Assembly (NCBI GenBank): GCA_029891385.1
Contig: CM057225.1
Span: 16,978,620-17,042,619 of the forward strand
Length of the DNA: 64,000 nt
Reading direction: 5' to 3'
DNA from: Erythroxylum novogranatense
Lineage: Eukaryota; Streptophyta; Magnoliopsida; Malpighiales; Erythroxylaceae
Below are positions 24,349-36,740 of this stretch, piece after piece; position 1 is the stretch's first letter; each line of letters begins with the position of its first letter. Made by a program: the position numbers and the translations under genes. Under the pieces are notes generated by a model. It searched no databases, had not been told where the DNA came from, and saw nothing but the letters and a program-made list of their open reading frames with translations.

Positions 24349-25960
24349 TCAACCAAAAGAATTTAAATCACACATGCCCAATTTCAATTTAATATTCATA
24401 AACACATCTTCCTTAAGAGATTTAGTAAAAATGTCAGCTAATTGGTCACTAGAAGATACATGCTTCAAATAAATGTCACCTTTTAAACAATGATCACGGA
24501 TGAAATGATGTCTAATTTCTATATGCTTTGTTCTACTATGCAGAATTGGATTTTTACTCAAACAAAATGCACTGGTATTATCACAATAAATAGGAATATT
24601 TTTAACCACAATACCATAGTCAAGCAATTGATGTTTAATCCAAATGACTTGGGCACATGCACTCCCAGCTGCTACATATTCAGATTCAGCAGTGGAAATG
24701 GCTACACTAACTTGCTTCTTACTAGCCCAAGATATCAAAGATGATCCTAAGAAATGACACAAGCCACTAGTTCTTTTTCTATCGATCCTACAGCCACCAT
24801 GATCAGCATCACTAAAAGCATATAAATCAAATGATTCACAACTAGGATACCATAACCCATGATTAACAGTTCTACTCAAATATCTAAAAATTCTTTTGCA
24901 AGCACTTAAGTGAGAAATTTTAGGACACGATTGAAATCTAGCACAAAGACACGTGGCAAACATAATATCAGGTCTAGAGGTAGTTAAATACAAGAGAGAG
25001 CCGATCATACCTCTATAGAGTTTTTGATCAACATCTTCATCATGTTCATGTTTCTCCAAGATCACATTTGTTGCCATTGGTGTTGCTGCCACTTTGCATC
25101 CTTCCATTTTGAACTTCTTTAAAAGTTCCTTGGTGTACTTAGATTGGTGAATGAAGATGTCATTTTTTAGTTGCTTGATTTGCAATCCAAGAAAGAACTT
25201 GAGTTCTCCCATCATGCTCATTTCAAATTCACTTTGCATTAAATCACTAAATTCTTTGCACAAAAATTTATTAGTGGCACCAAACACAATATCATCAACA
25301 TAAATTTGACAAATAAGCATATCTTGATCAACATGTTTAATGAATAAAGTATTATCAATCTTACCACGAACATGGAACATACCCATGTTGAGTTAGAAAA
25401 GTACTCAACCTTTCATACCATGCTCTAGGTGCTTGCTTTAATCCATAGAGTGCCTTCTTGAGTTTGTAGACATAATCCGGATGCTCATGATCTTCAAATC
25501 CCGGTGGTTGTTTGACATAGACTTCCTCTTGAATGTATCCATTGAGAAATGCGCTCTTGACGTTCATTTGATTTAATTTGATCCTTTTATGTGACGCAAA
25601 AGCACATAATAGTCTAATTGCCTCCAACCGAGCCACAGGAGCATATGTCTCATTGTAATCAAGGCCTTCTTCTTGATAAAATCCTTGAGCCACTAACCTT
25701 GATTTATTTCTAATCGCTTCACCATTCTCATCATATTTTATCCGATTTACCCACTTGACTCCAATAATAGTCTTGTCCTTTGGTGGAGCTACCAAATCCC
25801 ACACATTATTCCTCTTGAATTGATTAAGCTCTTCTTGCATAGCTAGAAGCCAATTCTCATCTTCAAGAGCTTCTTTTATATTCTTGGGTTCTACTAAAGA
25901 GATGAAGGCTGAATTGCTCATATTCTCATAGACATTCCTCCTGGTTCTTAAGTCATCATT
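24349..25960 (-). pseudogene. Copia reverse transcriptase and RNase H
   Basis: 25361-25960 encodes the RT N-terminal half (TIIGVKWVNRIKYDENGEA, NKSRLVAQGFYQEEGLDYNE, FLNGYIQEEVYVKQPPGFED, KALYGLKQAPRAWYERL). 24349-25386 follows in another frame with YVDDIVFGATN, MMGELKFFLGLQIKQ, YRGMIGSLLYLTTSRPDIMF, then RNase H (FSDADHGGCRIDRKRTSG, STAESEYVAAGSA, HIEIRHHFIRDH, QLADIFTKSL). RNase H is complete to its natural end. The catalytic Asp of the MDVK(S/T)AFLNG box is Asn here (MNVKSAFLNG), and a frameshift near 25375 separates the halves. The copy cannot transpose by itself. Confidence 0.92.
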
Positions 25961-27420
25961 CAAATCACCAATTACTTGCTCCATAGGATGGTTTTTTGCT
26001 TTTGCCCACGTTTTAATGTTGAGTACATGATTTTCTTCATCTAACTTCAATTCCTCAATCTTGGATTCAATTTCTTCAACTTTATTTCCTGAATTTCCTG
26101 CATCATCATCAAAACAAACCTTTCTCGGGGGTGAAATCATATCATCGAATTTAACATGAATACTTTCTTCAACACATTTAGTCCTATTATTATAAACTCT
26201 AAAAGCCTTACTAGTTTGAGAATAACCAATAAACACACCAACATCAGATTTTGAATCAAATTTTCCTAAATTGCTCTTTCCATTATTATGAATAAAAACT
26301 TTACAACCAAAAGGATGAAAATAAGAAATATTGGGTTTCTTACCTTTCCAAAGCTCGTATGGTGTCTTATTTTTGTCTCTTCGTAAATGCACCATATTGA
26401 TGACATAGCATGCGGTATTGATTGCTTTCGCCCAAAATGATTTAGGAAGATCGTACTCATTTAACATAGTTCTACTCATTTCTTCAAGAGAGCGATTCTT
26501 CCTTTCTACTACACCATTTTGTTGTGGAGTCCTTGGTGTTGAGAAGTTGTGTTCCATTCTATATTTGTCGCAAAGACTCTCGAATGGTTCACATTCAAAT
26601 TCACCTCCATGATTGGTTCTAATAGCGATAATTGACAAATTTTTCTCATTTTGAACCAACCTACACCACTTAGTAAATTCGTTAAAAGCATCACTTTTAT
26701 TCGCAAGAAATCTCACCCAAGTAAATCTAGAAAATCATCCAAAATAACAAGGACATACAATTTACCACTAAGACTAGCATGTCTAGAAGGTCCAATCAAA
26801 TCCATATGAACAAGTTCAAGAATTCTAAGTGCAAATTTCCTTCTTTGGTTTGAAAGATTTCTAAAATGTTTGCCTTTTAAACAAGATTCACACAAGTGAT
26901 CTTTAACAAATTTTATCTTAGGCAATCCTCTCACAATGTCATTTTTTGAAAGCTTAGAAATTAAAGGCAAAGGAGCATGTCCTAATTTTCTATGTCATAA
27001 AAATGCATTTTCTTCTAATGTCACCAAACATTTTTCATTAAAAGAACTATCATCATGTAAATCGACAATGTATGTATTTCCATGTCTCAAACCAATGAAA
27101 GCAACATGACCATCCTTCTTAACCATGCAATGTGATGATTCAAAAACTACATTAAAATTTATATCACATAGTTGTGAAACACTTAACAAGTTATGTTTCA
27201 AACCATCAACTAGCAAAACATTGTCAATGGTAGGCAAAGGTTCCTTACCCACTTTACCAATACCAATTACCTTACCTTTGTTGTTATCTCCAAAAGTGAC
27301 ATAGGCTTGATTCTTTGGCTTAATTTCTGCAAATAGATTCTTGTCACCACTCATGTGCCTTGAACATCCACTATCAATGTACCAAGTGCTTGATAGTTTT
27401 TCATTCCTTGCTTATACCTA
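25961..27420 (-). pseudogene. Copia protease, GAG-pre-integrase and integrase
   Basis: Protease: WYIDSGCSRHMSGDKN at about 27385-27340 (catalytic DSG kept), continuing to VFESSHCMV. A stop replaces the usual Trp before HRKLGHAPLPLISKL near 26990, the GAG-pre-integrase start, which includes CESCLKGKH. Integrase core: HMDLIGPSRH (first Asp), then RTNHGGEF where the second catalytic Asp is Asn, then QQNGVVERKN with the Glu. A frameshift lies near 26715. FHPFGCKVFIHNN and FIGYSQTSKAFRVYN mark the C-terminal part. With the second Asp lost and the frame broken, integrase is inactive. Confidence 0.92.
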
Positions 27421-27667
27421 CAATATCAACATTCTTTCTTCTTATAGGTATCCAAGCCATTTTGGGTCCATTTTTGGTTAGCCATATAAACCACATTAGG
27501 TGGTGTTGTTCCTTTTAATACCCAAATTTTCTTAACCTTAACGCATCTCCTAGTACTTTTGCATACAAGTTCTATATGACCATCTTTCAAGCATCTAGCA
27601 CATTGAGCAATTTTTTCATCCTTAGTAAATTTGAAATTAAGGAACAATCTCTATCAAAAGGATCATA

Positions 27668-29100
27668 TCATAATCCATGTCTAGAAATCGAATATCTTTG
27701 CAAGGATAACAGTTTTTCAAGCTTTTCGTTTCCATTTGCAAATTTTCCAACCACATAAGAAAATTCCTTTCTAAGTCTGTCAAGCTCACAAATAAGATTT
27801 TCCTTTTCAACAAGACATGCAGAATGATCTTCTTTTGGACTATCTAAATCATCAATAATCTCATGTAAGGTACTATTTTCAGCAACCAATTCTCTTATTT
27901 TCTTTCTCAATTTTTTGTTAATCTCAATAACTTCTTCAAAATCAGCTTGTAAAGCATCAAAAGAATCTCTTAGATCTTGGTCATTGAAAGTTACCTCATT
28001 TTCATCATCACTTGACGAGCTATTTGCCATAAGCGCCAAGTTGTTTTCATCATTGCTTTGGTATGCTTCCTCATCGTCACTCCAAGTAGCTACCAGGTTG
28101 GCTTTCTTTTTTCCTTTGTTATATTTGTCACTTTTCTGGAAATTTGATGTGGAAGATGTGCTCTTGCATTCTCTTGCATGATGTCCCCTTTTTTTCACAT
28201 TTCCAACATTCTTCATTGCTCTTCTTTTCATCATACCCCTTTGATTTTCTTTCCACGGCAAACCTCTTTCTTTCTCCATTTCTTCCACCGTTTAATTCCT
28301 TCCTCCGATTTTTGAGAAGTCCTTTGAATTTTCTCAAATTTCTGGCGTACATTGCTATTTCTTCATCATCCTCTTCTTCATCTATTTCTTCATCACTTTC
28401 ATCAAGAGAAGAAATATTAGCCTTTAAAGTAATTGACTTTTGTGACTTACCTCTACCTCCTCTAGATTTGAGAATGATAATAGTTGATAAGTAATCCCAC
28501 TAAGGCGTTAAATTCCAAATGATTGAGATCCTTGGATTACATAATGGCGGTGACTTATGAGTCCCATTCCTTCGATAGTGAGCGAAGAATTTTCTTCACC
28601 TTCTCGCTATCCGTTATATGCTTTCCAAGGTTGCCTAATCCATTTATGATTTCTGCAAAACGTTCAAGCATAGTGGAAATAGACTCACCTTCCTTCATGA
28701 AAAACATTTCATAGTCATGGAGAAGCATGTTGATCTTTGTTTCCCGGACTTGGTTGGTTCCTTCATGGGTGATGCGAAGCCTTTCCCACATTTCTTTAGC
28801 GCTGGTACAAGAATTAACTCGGTTTCTTTCTTCAACCGTGAGAGCATAATAAATTAGCTTCATGGCTTTCTCGTTAATGTAAGCTTGCTTCCAATCATTG
28901 TCGTCGTACTCCATCTCCGTTTTTAACTCACCATTTTCTTTCAAAGGAGCTTGTGGACCAAAAATAATAATCTTCCAAAGATTCCACCCTTGCTTATAAT
29001 GTGATACTTCATATGATTTTTCAAGAAGAATAGTTAGTACCATTAAATAAAGGAGGCGATTGTTTGTGTTACCTTCTTCCGCTAGGTTATTGTGTGTCAT
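27668..29100 (-). pseudogene. Copia Gag
   Basis: The first ATG inside the element is at 29100 (MTHNNLAEEGNTNNR). The core follows: ALTVEERNRVNSCTSAKEMW, INMLLHDYEMFFMKEGES, KKILRSLSKEWDS. Then comes an acidic stretch (about 28440-28360) and a CWKCEKKG...HHAREC zinc knuckle at 28215-28150. That knuckle is interrupted by a one-base expansion in a poly-A/poly-G run (28188-28198). A coiled coil (28000-27750) ends Gag. A second frame break lies at about 28555. Gag would package RNA into virus-like particles. The lineage is probably SIRE-like but I did not verify it. Confidence 0.9.
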
Positions 29101-29113
29101 CCCTGGATACTTC

Positions 29114-29128
29114 TGCTCTAATACCAAT
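29114..29128 (-). other. Primer-binding site of the copia element
   Basis: On minus the sequence directly after the LTR end (CGTTTACA) reads ATTGGTATTAGAGC, near-complementary to initiator Met-tRNA with one change from TGGTATCAGAGC. Confidence 0.88.
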
Positions 29129-29517
29129 TGTAAACGATCTAGAAGGGGGTTGAATAGATCTTTAAACTTTTTGTAATTTTCTACAACAAAATCAGAAGTT
29201 AATTCACACAAAAACAATTTAATCAAAATTAAATGTAAAGAGTAGGGAAGAAGAGCAAACACTGTTTTTATAGAGGTTCGGTGCTAAGACCTACGTCCTC
29301 TACCTAAGCTCACACTTAGGATTTTGCAAACCACTTTATTGCACACTTTGTAGTTTAGTGTGAACTTTTTACAATGCCACTTTATTTCCAGCTCAAGCTA
29401 TCTTTACACCCAATTTGTTTTCCGGCACAAATCCTACCTCACACGTGACCTTTCACTAGTCACTCAAATTGTAAGAGAAATAAGATAAAGTTTGAAGAAC
29501 AAAGCTCAATACAATGG
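29129..29517 (-). repeat. Inner part of the split 5' LTR
   Basis: It begins TGTAAACGATCTAGAAGG and is colinear with 22465-22857 of the 3' LTR up to AATACAATGG. There the solo LTR is inserted. The last five bases (29513-29517, AATGG) are the left target duplication of that insertion. Confidence 0.93.
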
Positions 29518-32500
29518 TGTAACACCCCACTCCCGAGTGACCCGAACCCGATATCGTTGGTGACATCCGAGTCCGTGCCCCGCGAGGGTGGCGTACTACA
29601 TCAGTCGGTCGGTAAAACTCGGTATTTTTTTTTTAAAACGCACATACGTACACATCACATATTATGCAGAAAACTATTTACATAAACAAATCACTGGCCT
29701 CGGGGCCCTTTTCATAAACACAATTTATTTCAGTCGGTTAACTATACAAACTGACTTCATCAGTAATACAAAAATTCAGAAAATAAAAATACAATAATGC
29801 AGACGCGAACTGATCCCAACTCCTACCTCAACTTGCACCCAGGCATACTCCCGTGTCAAACGGGGTACTCTTCTAGTCTGAAAATAGATTGCAATTTTGG
29901 ATGAGTTTGCGAACTCAATGAGAAACCATCATCGATGGTTCTCCCAATTCATGCATCACATAAGCATGATACAATACGCATCCAGTAATTATACAAACAC
30001 AATACTAATATAATCAAAGTACAATTACGGCATCTGAGATCACGATTCTGATCATAGAACGGTGTATATATCCGATCAATACGATGCCAAATATTGATCC
30101 AAGATGCAATGCACACGTGACTCTTTTCGATTCATTACAAGATTGTGACCGGCGCATAACGGTGATCAAGTATAGACGCGTCGGGAGAATCATCTCCGTC
30201 GAGCTCAAGGATCGGTTCGATATATCGAGCTCTAGGCTCGGTCAAAGATCGATGGCGTCTCGGTTCACAATTTTCCTTTTAACAGTGGGATGCATTTGTG
30301 CATGAATGCACATGCTCCATAGCAGTAAACATGATAATACACAGTCCAAATATTCAGTCCAATTAGACAGTTGCCTCATGTAAATCACAGTCAGTAATGC
30401 CACATATAATCCACGTAATCCCCGTAGGGCAATCAAATCACAGTTATAATCCACGTAATCCCCGTAGGGCAATCAATCACAGTAAACACATAGATTGGAA
30501 TAACCAACTAGGTTACTCACCTAATAACTTCCACGCTAGCGCCGGGAAGTCTCTGCCAAGTCTGTGGAACAATGGTCCACTTGAGCCTCTATAGCAAGTT
30601 AAATGAATAACCATTACCATTGGTATAAATGACTAAACAATGCACATGAAATCAGTCAAATGTGTATAATGCATGTTCATGGCGATCCCGGCCCTAATCC
30701 AATATTTTCCCATAATAAAATTCTATCAAAAAAATTAGGAATCCATAGGCGCTAACGGTGCGCAATTCGGACCTCTATAGGTCCCCAATTAAATAAAACA
30801 GTGATTCACCGTTCCGTTACCCGGGGCTACGTCAAATTCCCGTCTAAAAATCCCGAATCTCTCAGAAAATGAAATTAAATATTCAATGAATCCGATGCCT
30901 CAAGAATCAGGTCAATCGGGCGTCGGACGGAAAAGTTATTCACGAAAGAAACCAAAACTCAACAATTTATATTTTTATATATAACCCTTATTTCCCCCTT
31001 TATTTTCTGATTTCCAACCAAACTTCCAACACCCATAACGTTTTCTACACATTTCTGAAAAATGCAAACTATACCTTGTTGGAAAGATAATGAAACCCTC
31101 TACAAGTTTCATGAAGATCATAAAAATTATTTTCACCCCTAAGGGTGTTAAAAACCCACTCAAACCTACTGCCCACTCAAAACCTATCAAAACAGGGCAG
31201 TATGTTTCAAATTTAGTAACTCTCCGATTCTTCAGTCAACAATGACACAATAAATATGCTCATCAAGATCACCATGTTATCTATTACTTTCATGAACAAT
31301 CCAAAATCAGATTCATTTGTTAACTATGTCAAACAATTCACCAAAGTATCAACCTACTGAAACCAACCAATCTGAACAGTAATTTCCCAAACAGAATATC
31401 TCTTAGGACAAATGTCACCAAATTCTCTACCTTATATCCCTGAAAAGATAAGATCACAAACTTCAAGTTTCATGAAGAACTCACACTCCAATTCGATTTC
31501 TAACAATTTCAAAACTACTATGCAAGTTACTGCCATGATCAGCCATTCACATCCTAATGCAGGATCAGGTTTTGCAAAATCATAAATCCCAACTCTGACT
31601 TCTAAAAATTACATGGCATATATCATTTTCAAGTTCATTTCTTCCCCTACAACTTTTCAGAAGATCACTCATACCAATTCAGTCCACATAAAATGTTAAA
31701 ATTGCCTCCAATCCGAAAACTCACAAATCACACTTAGACTAGGTTTCATCAAAATGCTCAAAACCAGTCAATAGTAATCAGTTCATATCTCCCAATATAC
31801 AACTCTAAAATAACAAGATCAGTAGAAATGGAAAGCTAATTAAATATGCTACAACTTTCATGAAGACCATTCACCCTAATTCCATCTCAATTAATTCAGA
31901 AAAATCAGCAAAGTTCATATGTTGTGGTTTCGGTTACTGTTCACAGGCAATGGAACAGTAACTTTCCATTCAAAACTTCACCCTTCTATCATTAAAATTC
32001 AACAACACCTATTTCACACTAAATTGAAGCCAACATCCCAAAGTTTCAGTGGCCACTAACCTTACCTCATTTGCATTACTACACAATAAATTATGAGTAA
32101 AACAGTAACATCAATTAAAACCTTAATTTTCCAGATTTAGTGTTAAACCTTAGATCTATCATTTCCAATGCCTTTGTCACATCACTAGACATCCAATTAA
32201 ATAGAAATTAGGTCTTACCACATTCATACATATACTAGGGCTAATACTGAAAAATTGCAGTACTTAATTCCTCAATTCAGATACCCAAAGTAGTCATCCA
32301 TATTCCATTTAAAATCAAACCATATCATACTACTTTCAATACAACCATCACTTAACCTTATACCCACTTAATCCAAGCAATAAAAGACATCAATATCATG
32401 CATCCCTAAGCATAATAGATGCTCCCAACCTCTCATTCAAAGCTTCTACCAACCATGACATGCAAGTCATTCTAACAACATCATTAAACATAATAATTAA

Positions 32501-33467
32501 AGAACTTACCTATTAGCTTTTCCTCCTTCTCTTCCCTTCAATTCTTTCCTATACTTTCTACCTACTTCTACTAACATCCAACAAGCTCATGACTCTTCAT
32601 GAAGAGGGTAAGACACTAAGTTAGTTGGAAGTAGGAGAATCCTTGAATATTTGAAGGAAGGTGTAATGAAGAAGGTGAAAGTCGATGGTGAGAAACAAAA
32701 GAAGGAAAGAGGCGGATGAGTTAAAAAAAAAAATAGCAAGAACACTTATCTTTTGCTTCTTCCAATGAAGCAAACCGATAGGCATTAAGAAGTGGCATTA
32801 AAGAAGGTAATTTGGTGGCAAATTATGGTTGGTCACACTTTTAAGGAAAAGTCAAAGTAATCATTTAATAATCCGGATCAAAATAAACCCAATCAACTCA
32901 AATGACCCTAATTTCAATCTCAAAATAATATACCCAATAATACAATATCATTTGGTAGCAATTTTCGCTACCGAAAATCAACCGGTTCGCCACTTGGCGA
33001 TTTTATCCAGTTCGGGACTTTTCGGGAATTTCCCCAATTATTTTTTTGAAAATTAATGAAATTCCCAAAATCGTAAAGCATATAACAAATGCACTCCAAA
33101 TAATTTTTCAATCAGAAAATCACATTTTCTACAACAAAACACAGTGAGACCATTTACCGGCGATTTTGCCGGTCCGGAAATGTTCTCCGGAAAAATCCAG
33201 AAAATTTCCTATAATTCCAGTAAAATACAAAACACTCAGTGGTGCACTCAGACTAATTTTTCAAACCAATAACCACGTTAATCCCAATAAAATTGCATTA
33301 GACCCAATTACCGGGAATGTCATGTATGCATGTACCGTAATTTTATGTGCACAGATTTCACTGGTTACTAGTACCAGTATGCATGGGCAGTCCTAAGTCA
33401 TTCCGATCCATCTCGTCCTATGCCAATTTTACTATTTTACCCTTCCAGTAGGGGGTGGGATGTTACA
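29518..33467 (-). mobile_element. Solo Tekay/Del-like LTR (family A), 3.95 kb
   Basis: It runs TGTAACACCCC...GGTGGGATGTTACA with perfect 5-bp duplications AATGG (29513-29517 and 33468-33472). It interrupts a copia LTR whose sequence continues exactly on both sides. No gag-pol, primer-binding site or polypurine tract lies inside, so it is best read as a solo LTR left by recombination between two LTRs. Its sense is minus, judged by comparison with the ATTGCAATCTATTTT/CTCAC block. A 33-bp duplication (ATAATCCACGTAATCCCCGT) occurs at 30404-30470. Confidence 0.88.
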
Positions 33468-34161
33468 AATGGTATAACAAGATAAGAGCAATAGTGAGCA
33501 AAATATGAAGCAATAGTGGAGTCTTTTTCTTGTGGAACTTCTTAGGTATTTTTCCTTGATCATCCACACTGATACTTGAAGGAAAATAGTTGTTAGAACT
33601 CATTCTAGCCGTTACATGATTGTTATGACCGTTCCTTAACATCTTCCTTTCCATTTGTGACTAATTGACTTGTTGGAATTAATTTGTTGTACCCATAAGT
33701 CAACTTGTCGTCATGTATAAGTCGACTTGTGACAACATTTTTCGTAAAATTTCATCTCCGCTCTTCTGTAAGTCTACTTATGCTATGTAAGTCGACTTGT
33801 GTTCTTCTATAAGTCGACTTATGTACTATTAGTTGACTTGTGTTGACATATCTTCATATGTAAATCGACTTAACTTATGATGTTCGGATCTTGATGTATA
33901 AGTCGACTTATAATGTGCAAGTCGACTTATGTCAGCTTCAACGGTAACATCCAACCAAATCTTCTATAATCCTCATTATTAATATCTCTTTCACTTATAA
34001 GGAAACTTTCATCTTGATTCTTCAATGATTAATCACTTGTCCATCTTGATTTGCATAATAATAATCCCAAAATACCGAAATAATTTCTTAACTAATTCTA
34101 TATATTTTATTATTATCAAAACATAAAGGGATTTAATTTGTTAACCTCTATTAGTCCAACA
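33468..34161 (-). repeat. Outer part of the split 5' LTR
   Basis: It begins with the second AATGG copy, continues TATAACAAGATAAGAGC as in the 3' LTR after AATGGTG, and ends ...AGTCCAACA. It contains its own AAGTCGACTT cluster (33688-33935), in which several units have decayed relative to the 3' LTR. Confidence 0.92.
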
Positions 34162-34166
34162 ATCTT

Positions 34167-35340
34167 CACATGGGCAAAATAATTTCTTCAAAACTTTACG
34201 CATTCATAATGACTTAGACGATCCTTTACATAGCCATGTATGTTACTCACTCGACCATATATATTATAATAAGAGCTTGTACCTTTAAAATAGCTCCAAT
34301 TCTTCTATTTTTATCCTGATTTCTCTCCTTTTGATCTATGAAGAAAATTAAAACCTAAAAACACACTAGAAACAAAATAAGTGCCTAAAAATCACATAAA
34401 GTTTGTAAGAAAATTTGTAAACCAAAAGGTGGAGGTCTTTGTAAAAGTGGTATCTATATTATAAATTTCAAAAGGTAAATGGTTTAAAGTGAGATAGTTC
34501 CCATAAACAACATTACTCCCCTAAAATTTCATCTATTTAAAGTGATTAAATAAAGCTCTATTTTGCTTCTTTCTTATAAACCATTTGCTCTATTGCTTAG
34601 TCCTCCATACAAAGTGGTTACTCTTATAGATAAGATTAGAGACTCCTATATTACTAATGTAAGATCTTAATTCCCTATAGGCACCTAAGCACATTTCTCC
34701 TTTAGATTCCAATGAATATAAAATTTTGTTGAAATCACCAAGTATTATCTAAGGGATGTTAATGTTTGAGTTCCTATTTTCCAAGTCTTTCTAAAGTGAA
34801 GTTCTTTGAAATGCCAAGTTCATAGTATACACAAATGAAAAGAAAACTCTACGTGAATTCCTTTTCAACTAAGTGTATATATGTATGACTTGCTCATTTA
34901 TTAAATAGTTTAGAACTTCAAGCTTGTCACGGTTATAAGTAGAAATTATTCTACTAGTATAATGACATTATTATTTGAAATAATTTTGCAATTGTTTATG
35001 ATAAACCAAAGTTCTTTGCAGTGATTTTACTTTAGTTTAATCTCCAAAATGCCTATCAACATCATCTTTATGAAATATAAGTAATATGAGAATACCTATT
35101 ATCCTTGACATTCCAAACTAGCACGAACATTTAAAGAGACATTGAGGGATTAAGGGTAACCTTAGCTTTAACACTCTTTCTAGATTTCCTTTTTGAAGTT
35201 AGGGTGAAAACTTTAAGGTTTGCAAAAGTTCCATTTTTTCTCTCAAAAGAGATAGGAGTAACAACAAAATTTTCAAGTTTATCTCTTAGATCAATTACGT
35301 TAAGCATGAGTGTATTATTGTTCATATATTTTCTTTACAT
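34167..35340 (-). pseudogene. LINE endonuclease region, decayed
   Basis: On minus, a frame ending ORF1 (35131-35325) is followed by MFVLVWNVKDN, resembling the MNVLVWNVRG start of plant LINE ORF2. Further on come FFSFVYTMNLAFQR, IPWIILGDFNKILYS (about 34760-34715, the GDFN box of the apurinic-like endonuclease) and ISNIGVSNLIYKS. Stops and frameshifts are frequent. The endonuclease nicks target DNA to start insertion. Orientation and order fit the RT part at 18590-20283 being the same element, now separated by about 14 kb of nested insertions. Confidence 0.75.
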
Positions 35341-36740
35341 TCAATCCTATTTGATCTACTAGCAATAGAACTCTCAAGGTTTGATCTTGTCGCTAATCCA
35401 TTTTCTTTCTCCTCTATATTGATTTCTAATGTAGAAGCAAAAGATTTTTTTTTTTTCTCTGGAAAACTTTGTATTGCTTTAGTTTGTATCCTCTGTTCCC
35501 ATTAGCTTAAAGTATATTGCTTTAGTTTGTCTCCTCCATTCCCATTAGCTCAAAGTAATCCCCGTTGACAAAGGTTTTACCTATTTTCCTCTTTTCTTAT
35601 CTTTGGTGTTTGAGTGTAGGTTTCTAATAAGAAACCAATAGCATATCATCCACTACTTTCTTAATCTCATTCAACCTCATTATAGGGATTAAATCAAAGA
35701 GGCTTTAACTGATAGTAGTTTAGACATATCCTTGCATATGCAGTCCTTTTCCTGAATGGAAAGATTTCATCTATATATATATATATGAGGTTCCTATATA
35801 ACTTGTAAGATAAATTAAACCAATCATAGATGAATATCTATGTGGAATTTTAAGAATATTAATCTAATTAGGGACATGCTTTAATTTTAATTGGTTTAAC
35901 TCCATACCTTGAGACCATCTTTGCAAAAAGATTGGTTTGTAATACATATGTCAGGGAATTGTTTAGGTACTCTCTGAGCTTCTTCAACTATGCCAAATTT
36001 GTATATGAATAGTCCTAGTTGATTGATTAATATCTCAGTTAACTCAAATTTCTTCTAGTTGATATTGGCCGAAGTTAGCATCATAGGCCAAGAAGCTTAT
36101 TAGAGATGAATTCTACTTGGCCACTCCCTACTTAATAATGCTGAAGTATTCCAAAAGTATCTGAAGTATTCCAAAAGTATCTTAGAAACAAGGGCAAGTA
36201 CGATGTTTAACTTGAAGGTAGGTCCATGGGATTTGTCAACTAGGAGTCCACTTACCTTGAGAACGATCCCTATGCCTGTATTTTATGGTTTAGTGCAGGT
36301 CGCAAATATATTGTAGGTGAGACATTCTTCGGTGTCAAGGCAAGACTGTCGATTTCGATTTCCTATCTTCGGCCATCATGTTACTTCTGGGGTTCTTTAG
36401 TGCAATCTGTGCAACTTGGTTACCATTTCAAGTCTGTCTTGAGGGATTTGAATGTATAATTTAGTAGTTGCTGATCTATCTAAACTTAACTAGAATCATT
36501 AACGCCGCCTGCCATCGATGTTCAGTAACTTGAAATCAAAAACAAGAAAGAAAGCGGTCATCATACTCAAGAGGATTCCTTAAATTTGATTAGAATTCTT
36601 TTTAATAGATTTGGCTGATGCCATTTGATGAGCTGTTCCAAATCCAGTGAATACATAATACACTTTCCAAAAAAAAAAACAAGAATACATAATACGGAAG
36701 AGTTTGGAAATCCCGTGAGCCAATGTGAGTCACGAGTTTA
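35341..36740. other. No recognised gene; two small tandem duplications
   Basis: A ~45-bp duplication (TATTGCTTTAGTTTGT...CCCATTAGCT) lies at 35472-35560 and a 21-bp duplication (CTGAAGTATTCCAAAAGTAT) at 36140-36183. Part of this stretch may be LINE ORF1 on minus, but I see no diagnostic zinc knuckle. The rest is unexplained AT-rich sequence. Confidence 0.45.

Larger units (their letters stand above)
22460..34166 (-). mobile_element. Complete copia element with target duplication
   Basis: The element proper is 22465-34161, flanked by perfect 5-bp duplications ATCTT (22460-22464 and 34162-34166). Terminal bases are TATAAACG (TG mutated) on the left and ...CCAACA on the right. On minus the order is 5' LTR (34161-33473 plus 29517-29129), primer-binding site, gag, protease, integrase, reverse transcriptase, RNase H, polypurine tract, 3' LTR (23524-22465). 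The 5' LTR is split by a solo LTR at 29518-33467. Gag and pol are broken by stops and shifts, so the copy is non-autonomous. Confidence 0.93.
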
